Of a stretch of DNA of 64,000 bases, positions 57,300 to 64,000 are shown piece after piece (position 1 is the first letter of the stretch; the number at the start of each line of letters is the position of its first letter). The notes beneath the pieces are model-generated. The model saw only the letters and a program-made list of their open reading frames with translations. It was not told the origin of the DNA and did no database searches. Source of the DNA: an uncultured Flavobacteriaceae bacterium (GTDB lineage: Bacteria; Bacteroidota; Bacteroidia; Flavobacteriales; Flavobacteriaceae); NCBI GenBank assembly GCA_947494715.1, contig CANLWG010000016.1, forward strand, positions 95,106 to 159,105, written 5' to 3'. Both the position numbers and the translations under genes were made by a program.

Positions 57300-57686
57300 A
57301 CTTGTTTCCCAGTAATTGGGATCATTTTTTCTCTTAATTCTTGCTTTAACAACCTCTTTAGTTTGATTATTATCCTTGAATGAATACCAAAAGGAATGCC
57401 GTTTCCGCTTATCATTATAGTAGCTTACAGGGTCCACTTTGGTATCAAACCAAAATTTGTATGGGGTATGTCGGTCGGGTGCACCGTAAAGAGCATGTAA
57501 ACATGAACTTTTACCACAGCCATTTTGGCCAATAAATACACTGAGTGGAAAGTCAAATGTAATTCTAGAGTCTATTTCGATATTACGGTAAAATGGAAAT
57601 TGAATAAAATCAATGTATCGCTTTAAAAGACTGGCCGTTTTGATTGAATATACTTCTGATATTAAAAGTGATAGTTCTGATGTCAT
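57294..57686 (-). pseudogene. 5' part of the IS21-interrupted OLD-like ATPase (Walker A half)
   Basis: 131 codons from ATG 57686 to the insertion point. The Walker A loop FIGQNGCGKSS covers residues 52-61 (Lys59), preceded by ITFDFPLSVF, the first strand of a RecF/OLD-type ATPase. The ATG lies 5 bases after the stop of the receiver gene, with a purine-rich AGATAAAAAGA before it; a GTG at 57716 is possible but overlaps that gene. Past the junction, reading runs 11 codons plus stop into the IS end, giving a meaningless tail. Joined to 54674-53268 the frame continues exactly, for 599 residues. Confidence 0.85.
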
Positions 57687-57691
57687 TCTTT

Positions 57692-59335
57692 TTATCTGCT
57701 CCAACTTGTCAACCACTTAGACTCGTCGAGACCAACTCTTGAAACCTTAGCTGCAAAGCTATTCGCCTCTCTTTGCGCATGTGAATCTTTTAAGTCTGCC
57801 AACCATTTAAAACGCTCTCCGTGGTTTGATTTGAAATAGTAGTTTGTTCTATATTTTGATGCCAGGACCGTATGCTTATTCTTGTTGGGGTAAAATTTAA
57901 TTGTTTTGATTGCATATGCCTCTTTGGCAATTCTTAACTTTATAAATTCTAAGTCCTCTTCTACTACAAAATGAAATCTGGAGCCTTCTTCTGCCTTTTT
58001 TAAAGGTATAAAAAGAAACTTTCTTAAATCACTAATTCGGACACTATCGCAACGAGCCTGAATACAGAGAAAGTAATTCTCGTTTCCAGAGGAGGATATG
58101 GATTTTTTTGGTAGTTGCTTTAGTAGCGTTCCCAGTGTGAGATGTGGTACAATGCTAGGTTGCTTTAAATTGCTTTTGTGATGGGTAAGAATTGAAAATT
58201 CTGAATCTATTTCCGCTTCGTCCTTACCTGTGAAAATTTTAGAAGCTTTTTTGAAAAGATTTCTTTCATGACTTTTAAATTTTTTGTCAGGAGTGTTTGG
58301 ATAGTCACCAAATCCATTTTTTACCCATTGTTCTCGGCATGCTTCTAAAAAGGATTTCTTTATCCAAGTCTTTATGAATGATTTATTTATATAGATTATT
58401 TTATCTTGTTCAATTTCGATAGTTTGATTAAACTCTTGGGATTCGATCCATCTGATTACACTACGAAGGGATACGGCCTCTCCTGTTTCATTATAATTCA
58501 GCAATGCCTGAATGGAGTGAGCAAGTGTCTCAATAAGCTGTACTTTGGAATCCTCAGGGTTTGTTAACAAAAGTCTATGAGTTAGAAATGATGGATCAAG
58601 CTCTTTCTTATACAATTTTATCAAGCGAAAAGTATTAACTCTGATAGCCGTTAAGGATTGTAGTACGAAATTCGTAAGTAAACCCGAGGTCATTTCTGTG
58701 AATTGCGAAAGAATAAAATGAGGCAACTCCTCGTAGTTGACAACTTTATCGTTCAATTCAGGATTATGTTTGAATTTTGGTTGACCACTTCCATCATCGC
58801 TCGCGGGTTTTGCAGCAACCAATATTCTAATGTTTTCGGTAAACAGGCAACAATTCCCCTTCTCTAATCCTTCGATATTTATGTCCTGAAGATCTTTGAA
58901 TATTTCATCTGTTATTCCCGGCAAATCAAGCTCTCCAGTATATACAACTATCAGTTTAAGACTGCCTTTCCCTGTTAAAGGGTCGGACAAGATCTCACGA
59001 ATAATCTTTCGAGTATGAGGCCCTCTTGGGTCATCTTCCTCAACATCTTCTTCGGAGTCTTCATCCTCGACCTCCGTAATGTTAATTTGCCAATCTAGCA
59101 CAGTAACATCGGATTTTTTCGCTAATTCAGCTAGGTTTTCTATATCAGTTAAAGTTTCTGGACTGTAAACCGCACAGACCTTCTTGCTATTTCCAAAAAC
59201 TTGGGTTATCCTTTTTGCATCAAATTCATGATGGTTTGCTTTTTCGGTTATAAAAGCCCTATCATCGATAAACACCACACTTTGCAGAAATTCATTTGCA
59301 ATTTTTTTTGAAGATTCAAAAAACGACTTACTCAT
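57692..59335 (-). CDS. Protein with atypical response-regulator receiver domain
   Basis: 547 residues. The first about 180 resemble a receiver: VVFIDDRAF with acidic Asp24-Asp25, VTVLDWQI with Asp81 as candidate phospho-acceptor, then an acidic insertion (residues 87-102, mostly Glu/Asp), and LKLIVVYTGE with Thr133 at the switch position. From memory this fits the Response_reg_2-type receiver family. The rest (180-547) is mainly helical and ends in a basic, beta-containing region; no DNA-binding domain is recognised. The start overlaps the GHKL gene by 8 bases, so they are translationally coupled. Probable partner of the kinase-like module upstream. Confidence 0.8.
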   Translation of the reverse strand: MSKSFFESSKKIANEFLQSVVFIDDRAFITEKANHHEFDAKRITQVFGNSKKVCAVYSPETLTDIENLAELAKKSDVTVLDWQINITEVEDEDSEEDVEEDDPRGPHTRKIIREILSDPLTGKGSLKLIVVYTGELDLPGITDEIFKDLQDINIEGLEKGNCCLFTENIRILVAAKPASDDGSGQPKFKHNPELNDKVVNYEELPHFILSQFTEMTSGLLTNFVLQSLTAIRVNTFRLIKLYKKELDPSFLTHRLLLTNPEDSKVQLIETLAHSIQALLNYNETGEAVSLRSVIRWIESQEFNQTIEIEQDKIIYINKSFIKTWIKKSFLEACREQWVKNGFGDYPNTPDKKFKSHERNLFKKASKIFTGKDEAEIDSEFSILTHHKSNLKQPSIVPHLTLGTLLKQLPKKSISSSGNENYFLCIQARCDSVRISDLRKFLFIPLKKAEEGSRFHFVVEEDLEFIKLRIAKEAYAIKTIKFYPNKNKHTVLASKYRTNYYFKSNHGERFKWLADLKDSHAQREANSFAAKVSRVGLDESKWLTSWSR

Positions 59336-62318
59336 TCTTATCTGGATTGGTTTGGCGAATTTTAAAAGTAACGGTAGTGTTTTTTCGAGGTTCGTCCAAT
59401 ATTATGTCATAATTCTCTGCGTTTAAAACCTCTCTGCTTATGTGCAAGCCCATACCTCTTCCCTTACTTTTTCTTGTAAATCCTAATTCAAAAATTCGTT
59501 TCTGATCTTGTATTGTTATTTCCGGTCCGTTGTTTGAAACATAAATACCATCAGCATCAGCATGTAAACGAATAATTTTATCTTCCAGATTCCCTTGATT
59601 GAGCCAATGAATGGCATTATCTACGACATTTACAAATACAGGATAAAATGTAGATCTAAATCCATGTATTTTGGTTTTTGCAAACCCTTTAGTGTGCTTA
59701 AACTGAATTTTATGACGTTCGAATCTTGGCTTAAATAAATCTATTAAAAAAGTTTTGATTTCGAGCGCACCGATATCCTCCCTTGTTCGGTTTAGTCTCC
59801 TGTTTAATGGGGTAAATAAGTTGAGGTAACCATCAAGATGTTCGAAATTGATTTTTAGATTTTTATAAACGTCTTCTAAATTCTCATTTACATCAGCCCA
59901 TGCCCGCAAGTCTTTGATACTATGTCTAATCGACTTTACAGTACTGTTAAACTCATGATGAATGACACCTACAGCCAAACCGAGTTGACTCAATTCAATA
60001 TCAGCATGAATACGCTCCTTTAACTCGTCTAATTCTTCTGCCATGGCATCGGCAATCTGATCGTTCGTCACGATCTCATTGCCAGAGTCCCTATCCCAAT
60101 AGATGCTTTGTAATTGTTTTATAACGCGCTCCAAAACTCCTGTTACTCGTTCTTTTCCCATGTTGATTTCAGCCTCCATGGACTTCCTTTCCTTTACAAG
60201 GTCAAAATCTTCACTTGATTGAACACCGAGAGTTTTGAATCTATCTTTCACATCTCTAATTTGATCATCAAGTTCTATCATTAATTCATTGGTAAGTTCT
60301 TTGACTTTGGCTGTGATTTCTGAAACGGCTTCCTTTGTCTCTTTTTCTTTACCGGAAGCTGCTTTTTTTGCTTCTAATGAGATAAATTCAACTGCCTGTT
60401 CCAATCGTTTTCGTTTGCTTATTTCAATATGTAACCTTTCCGTATAGTCATCAACATAACTGTCGATATGATCAATTGCCCCTTGAAACATAATGTTTTC
60501 CATCTTCTGAATCTCTTCGAGATAGGCATCGTAATCTTGGCGTGTTTCTCTAGATATTGTAAACCCTTTGGGTTGAGAGACTTTGATACTCTGTTTATAA
60601 GCTTCTATCTGTTTTCTGGCCTCAAGCTCGCAATCGATAAGAGCTTGACTTGCCTCTTCTGGATTTTCTATTGATGCAATTGAACCGAACCGCTTTTCTT
60701 GTTCGTTCAATAATTCTTCGAGCTCCGTTCTGAAAACCTTCCTATTTAGATTGTCAAAAAAATTGTTGAGATTTTGCTGAAATTTATCTTTACGGATTTT
60801 AGCCTGTTGGTCACGTCGCTCCAGGGCTTTGTAATACGCTTCTCTTTCTGCTCTTTTTTGAACCCAAAACTCAGTTTTAGGGCCACTTCCACTGCCGTCT
60901 CTAAAGAAGTCAGCAGCAAGTTGTACAAAGAAGTTTTTCAGGATATCTTGTAATTGTCTATAGGCCTTATTTTCGATAAAACCCTCACGCCCCGCTTTTT
61001 CTTTTAACTTGAAATTTTTTTCTTTTGAAATGTCGACCACTCCAAACATTCTTCTATAAGAAAAGAAATAAAATGAAGCACTTTTGGTTCGGTTCTTCTC
61101 AACATCTAAAAAGTCATAGTCGGAATCTCCATAAGGTAGAATTCTAATATTATCCCGATATATGTAGATTCCTCCAAATTTATCGCTCTTTGCTTTTAAT
61201 CTTCCATGGTTTTCTTGGTCAAGAACAGATTGTTTTAATCGTCCTTGCAGGTAGGCAAAATTTATATTAAACGGACCGCATTCAATTTTTTGATAGTTAT
61301 TTCCCGCCCAATTAATCTTATGCGCGAATGTTTTTTCATTGTAGATTTTAATCGTTCCAGAGAACTGCCCGAACTCGTCAAAAGTTCCTTGAAAGTGATG
61401 ATCTGCCAATTCGAAGTCATCTGGTGAAAAAAATTGATCTTTGTCTAGAATGTCGTAGTATGTTTTATCATCTCCTCGATAATCCCTAAAGGCTAAATTA
61501 ATTAACGGTTCAGGATGACCGGGAGTCATGGTGTTGGTGAACCCCACCAACATTTTTTCGGTTTTGGTAGCTTCCGAGCTATCCTTGTCTCCATCAATAT
61601 TGTAGTTTAAAGTTTCGTTTACGGGTGTAATGTAAAACTGAGTTCCACCTTGATCTTCTGAAAATGTGAAATTTCCAATTAAGCTTTTTCCTAAATCTGC
61701 TGGCGATACATTCAAAACGCCTATGGTAGAAATAATGATTTGTGCTTCATCTTTAGTCAAATCATCCTTTTTTACCAAGTTGAGCAAAGAATCTACTAGC
61801 TCCTTTTTCATGCTATCGATATCCTTGGCCGTAGGTAAGTCATCAAATTCCCTTATTGGAACCACAACGTCATCTAAATCAAGGCCGGGCAACTCGAATA
61901 TATCCCAATTTATAAGTGCAGCTACAATTTTGTGGTTCTCGGTCGGTCTTTTGGCTTTTGATAGAATTAATACCTGGCTGCCTATGGAAGCGATAGCGAG
62001 TCGTCCTATTCCCTTTTCTCCCATAACAGGGCGTTCAGGTTTATCGGGATCTTTGGGAGGAGGAGGAGTTTTTCTATTGGTAAATTTACTTTCTGTACCT
62101 AGAGTCAACCAACGAGTCTCAAAATCTAGTTTAGACATTCCCAAACCATTGTCTCTTAGAACAAGAATTTTTTGTTTTCGGAAATAGTCTATTTCTACAT
62201 TATCAGCATAGGCATCGTGAGCATTTTTAAACAACTCATTGATTGCGGTGGGGACTCCAGCAATTTGCTGTCTCCCAAGTAAGTCTAGTGCACGTGCTCT
62301 TGCTTTGAATTTTGCCAT
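59328..62318 (-). CDS. Dual GHKL protein: MORC/Hsp90-like ATPase plus histidine-kinase-like module
   Basis: 996 residues. The N-terminal GHKL ATPase has an N-box ELFKNAHDAY (Glu28, Asn32, Asp35), G1 RDNGLGM (56-61) and G2 GEKGIGR (100-106), then an S5-like segment GGIYIYRDNIRILPYGDSDYDF (383-403). A long predicted coiled coil spans about 485-775. The C-terminal part looks like a sensor kinase: H-box VGVIHHEFNSTV (His788), N-box VFVNVVDNAIHWL (Asn897, Asn901), G1 variant VSNNGPEI (Asp replaced by Asn), F-box RIFELGFTRKSKGRG and G2 GMGLHIS. No membrane helix. MORC/MutL-like GHKL ATPases are known next to DNA methylases in restriction-modification loci. It overlaps the methyltransferase gene by 34 bases. 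Confidence 0.88.
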   Translation of the reverse strand: MAKFKARARALDLLGRQQIAGVPTAINELFKNAHDAYADNVEIDYFRKQKILVLRDNGLGMSKLDFETRWLTLGTESKFTNRKTPPPPKDPDKPERPVMGEKGIGRLAIASIGSQVLILSKAKRPTENHKIVAALINWDIFELPGLDLDDVVVPIREFDDLPTAKDIDSMKKELVDSLLNLVKKDDLTKDEAQIIISTIGVLNVSPADLGKSLIGNFTFSEDQGGTQFYITPVNETLNYNIDGDKDSSEATKTEKMLVGFTNTMTPGHPEPLINLAFRDYRGDDKTYYDILDKDQFFSPDDFELADHHFQGTFDEFGQFSGTIKIYNEKTFAHKINWAGNNYQKIECGPFNINFAYLQGRLKQSVLDQENHGRLKAKSDKFGGIYIYRDNIRILPYGDSDYDFLDVEKNRTKSASFYFFSYRRMFGVVDISKEKNFKLKEKAGREGFIENKAYRQLQDILKNFFVQLAADFFRDGSGSGPKTEFWVQKRAEREAYYKALERRDQQAKIRKDKFQQNLNNFFDNLNRKVFRTELEELLNEQEKRFGSIASIENPEEASQALIDCELEARKQIEAYKQSIKVSQPKGFTISRETRQDYDAYLEEIQKMENIMFQGAIDHIDSYVDDYTERLHIEISKRKRLEQAVEFISLEAKKAASGKEKETKEAVSEITAKVKELTNELMIELDDQIRDVKDRFKTLGVQSSEDFDLVKERKSMEAEINMGKERVTGVLERVIKQLQSIYWDRDSGNEIVTNDQIADAMAEELDELKERIHADIELSQLGLAVGVIHHEFNSTVKSIRHSIKDLRAWADVNENLEDVYKNLKINFEHLDGYLNLFTPLNRRLNRTREDIGALEIKTFLIDLFKPRFERHKIQFKHTKGFAKTKIHGFRSTFYPVFVNVVDNAIHWLNQGNLEDKIIRLHADADGIYVSNNGPEITIQDQKRIFELGFTRKSKGRGMGLHISREVLNAENYDIILDEPRKNTTVTFKIRQTNPDKNE

Positions 62319-63394
62319 TTATTCCAATGTTCTTTCAATGAATGGCCAATTGCCTCAGCCAGTTTTGGAGGTACTGCATTTCCAATCATAGTTGCAATTG
62401 CCCCTTTATTGGTTGAGTAAAAATAATAGTCTAATGGGAATGATTGAAGGGTTGCCCCTTCACGCAAAGAAATTGCACGATCTTGTTCGGGATGAGAATA
62501 TCTCCCGGTACTTGTGTATGTAAATCTTGTAGTAATAGTTGGTGCTGGCTTATCCCAAGAAAGGCGGCCATAAACATCATGATGACCATCATGATCTTTG
62601 TAACATTCTAATTGTAGCCTCTCATTGTTCGCCCATGCTTTTCTGGAGCCACCATTTTTCGGTGTATTTTTAACTCGTTCTAAGTTAAGTTCGGAAAGTC
62701 TTGATGAAGAATGTAAAAATGAACTTCTATCCTTAGTACCCGCTTTAATTTTAGGAAAGGTTTTGTAATTGCCAATTGCACTTTTTACTGTAACTAAATT
62801 CTCCTTCTTGCGAACTTGCTTAGGCAGTGATATATCTTTAGTAATCCTACTTGCTATTAAAACAAATCTTCGTCGATTTTGGGGCACTCCAAAATATTTA
62901 GCATTCAACACATTTTGGTCAAAAACATACCCTTCTTTTTTTAATGCTTTCTTAAACTTATGTAGCGGACTGCCAGACTTGGTTTCTAAACCAGGAACAT
63001 TTTCTATAAAAACAATGCCTGGAAGATAGTAAAGAACAAACTCCTTGAAATCATCCAGTAACAGTCTATTTCCTTTTGATTTCGTTTTATCAGACTTAAG
63101 ATTTGAATAGTACTGGCAGGGGCTGCATCCAACAAAAATCAAATTTTCATCATTCCTTTCTATAGGCAGTAATTCACTTAACTTCTCACATTCAAGGTTT
63201 GAGACATCCTCGTTTACGAATTTGGCGCCGTTGTTCTTTTCGAAAGTCGTTTCAAATTTGGGATCTATATCAATTCCTCCGAGCACCGCAATGCCCGCAC
63301 TTCTAAAACCACAGCTAACGCCCCCAGCTCCACAAAAGAAATCAACTGCCTTCAAAACAGGTTTATCTAAGTAGTCTTTGGTTGTGATAGTCAA
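62285..63394 (-). CDS. C5-cytosine-specific DNA methyltransferase
   Basis: 369 residues with the ordered m5C motifs: I AVDFFCGAGGVSCGF (16-30), IV VGCSPCQYYS with catalytic Cys93, VI VFIENVPGLE (128-137), VIII VPQNRRRFVLIAS, and X GNAVPPKLAEAIG near the C terminus, with a target-recognition region between VIII and X (about 190-300). It transfers a methyl group from SAM to cytosine C5 at an unknown site. The start is TTG at 63394, as no ATG precedes motif I in frame. First gene of the operon; the following GHKL gene starts inside its 3' end. No cognate type II endonuclease gene is visible. Confidence 0.93.
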   Translation of the reverse strand: MTITTKDYLDKPVLKAVDFFCGAGGVSCGFRSAGIAVLGGIDIDPKFETTFEKNNGAKFVNEDVSNLECEKLSELLPIERNDENLIFVGCSPCQYYSNLKSDKTKSKGNRLLLDDFKEFVLYYLPGIVFIENVPGLETKSGSPLHKFKKALKKEGYVFDQNVLNAKYFGVPQNRRRFVLIASRITKDISLPKQVRKKENLVTVKSAIGNYKTFPKIKAGTKDRSSFLHSSSRLSELNLERVKNTPKNGGSRKAWANNERLQLECYKDHDGHHDVYGRLSWDKPAPTITTRFTYTSTGRYSHPEQDRAISLREGATLQSFPLDYYFYSTNKGAIATMIGNAVPPKLAEAIGHSLKEHWNKWQNSKQEHVH

Positions 63395-63737
63395 TTTGAT
63401 TTTTAAAGCGGTAAAACTCTTACAAATTTAAAGAAATGTTATCAAAGTTATATACCTTCTACCTAGTTAACTCATTGGTAGCAGATAATATTCGTTCATT
63501 ATCCCTAAAGTTATCTCGGTAATTACAAGCACTAGATTGACCTGATCTCATTTAGATAATCGTCTAAATAAATTTCTTTTTGTTTACCTTGAAGGGCTCA
63601 TCCTTTTTCAAAACTCCTCACATTACACCTTTTAGGGACGTTTTTAGGATTGCAGATGAGCTCTTTGAAATATAGAAAAGCAAAATATTCAACAACGGTC
63701 CTTTTTCTAATAGAAATTATTTAAAAGAGAATTTGTA
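63395..63737. other. Gene-free region upstream of the methyltransferase operon
   Basis: 343 AT-rich bases with no supportable gene. It holds the presumed operon promoter near its left end. The rest shows scattered short T/A runs and no hairpin or repeat that I can support. Confidence 0.6.
63423..63430 (-). promoter_or_regulatory. Possible -7 promoter element of the methyltransferase operon
   Basis: Minus strand 63430..63423 reads TAAATTTG (TAnnTTTG), 28 bases before the proposed TTG start. The nearest upstream TTTG (63446..63443) is only 12 bases away, shorter than usual. Confidence 0.4.
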
Positions 63738-63929
63738 CTAAATTCTCCCTTCTTTGGCAAAGCTATAAAAAGACCCATGTGGTGTAACGATAATGTGGTC
63801 AAGCACTTTGATGTCCAACAAATTGCCTGCTTTTACAATTTTCTTGGTAAGTTGAATGTCTGCCTTACTAGGGATAATAACTCCACTCGGATGGTTGTGT
63901 GCCTTATGTAAAGCTTTGCATAAGACCCA
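63738..63929 (-). pseudogene. radC: 3' remnant of a RadC/JAB-domain gene
   Basis: 63 in-frame codons and a stop. The remnant contains the JAB metalloprotease-like signature HNHPSG (codons 63899..63882) and a downstream Asp in PSKADIQLTKK, then ending FYSFAKEGRI, all typical of the RadC C terminus. The frame is closed by a stop at 63932-63930 just before WVLCKALHKAHNHPSG, so the N-terminal two thirds are missing or out of frame. RadC-type proteins are frequent in Bacteroidetes mobile elements and genomic islands. Confidence 0.8.
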
Positions 63930-63957
63930 TTATGTAGAGTGTAAGATTATGTAGAGT
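63929..63957 (+). repeat. 12-bp direct repeat at the radC breakpoint
   Basis: ATTATGTAGAGT occurs at 63929-63940 and again at 63946-63957, separated by GTAAG (17-base period), exactly where radC similarity ends. Confidence 0.7.
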
Positions 63958-64000
63958 AAATCCCCTAAACCCTTGTCATTAATAAGAAGAGTTTAAAATT

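Noticed and set aside
57264..57686. A complete small ATPase ending inside the IS
   Set aside because: The last 11 codons before the stop (WLIRFGLCH type) are IS terminal sequence, and the protein would lack Walker B.
53268..63394. Classifying the operon as BREX, DISARM, Detocs or an ordinary type II restriction-modification system
   Set aside because: No helicase, PglZ, phospholipase-D protein, nucleoside phosphorylase or type II endonuclease is encoded in the visible locus.
1..64000. CRISPR arrays and rRNA genes
   Set aside because: No regularly spaced direct repeats of suitable size and no rRNA sequence were seen.
63738..64000. A full-length radC gene running off the right edge
   Set aside because: An in-frame stop at 63932-63930 closes the frame well inside the window.

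Overview
The window reads as the chromosome of a marine Flavobacteriaceae-type Bacteroidetes. The evidence is the gene set (hpt-adk and folK-deoxynucleoside kinase fusions, DUF6089-uppS-bamA-ompH-ompH envelope cluster, tig-clpP-clpX, SusE-free lipoproteins with SC lipoboxes), weak Shine-Dalgarno sequences, and several copies of the Bacteroidetes promoter -7 element TAnnTTTG with an upstream TTG/TTTG. No species is claimed.

Positions 1-52400 are ordinary core genome. From left to right: a 5'-truncated bacterial alpha-2-macroglobulin with a CNEQ thioester motif; a DoxX-like protein; the minus-strand block hpt-adk, GNAT, obgE, DUF4136 lipoprotein; divergent purK-purE; M3 peptidase; 5'(3')-nucleotidase; heparinase-like lyase and rhodanese; ECF sigma factor with a small zinc-type anti-sigma candidate; a UbiA-like membrane protein; gcvP; a KAS III, methyltransferase and glycosyltransferase trio; two OmpH/Skp chaperones, bamA, uppS, DUF6089; nadK; a CBS protein; pdxJ and an esterase; an SGNH lipoprotein; tig-clpP-clpX; hydrolase; lipoprotein; membrane-anchored AraC regulator; GH3 protein; DUF2797; AsmA, queuosine-precursor transporter and sppA; folK-dNK; TrmH-like methylase; mutS.

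Two tRNA genes (Gly-GCC and Leu-TAA, 52549-52760) mark an abrupt change. Everything after tRNA-Leu is accessory: a short tandem GGGGG repeat that could belong to an attachment site, an unknown 76-aa gene, and a compact minus-strand operon that looks like a defence system, followed by a radC remnant at the right edge. The operon order is C5-cytosine DNA methyltransferase (62285-63394), a 996-aa protein with an N-terminal MORC/Hsp90/MutL-like GHKL ATPase and a C-terminal histidine-kinase-like module (59328-62318), a 547-aa protein with an atypical receiver domain (57692-59335), and a 599-aa ABC-type/TOPRIM (OLD-like) ATPase.

The ATPase gene is broken. A complete 2613-bp IS21-family element (54681-57293, istA and istB) sits between its Walker A and Walker B halves with a 6-bp target duplication (AGACCG on the gene strand). 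Removing the element plus one duplication copy restores one 599-codon reading frame exactly. So the likely effector is disabled while the methyltransferase and the signalling-like proteins remain intact. This operon, which combines DNA methylation, a MORC-like clamp, kinase/receiver-like signalling and an OLD-like ATPase, is the most interesting content of the window.
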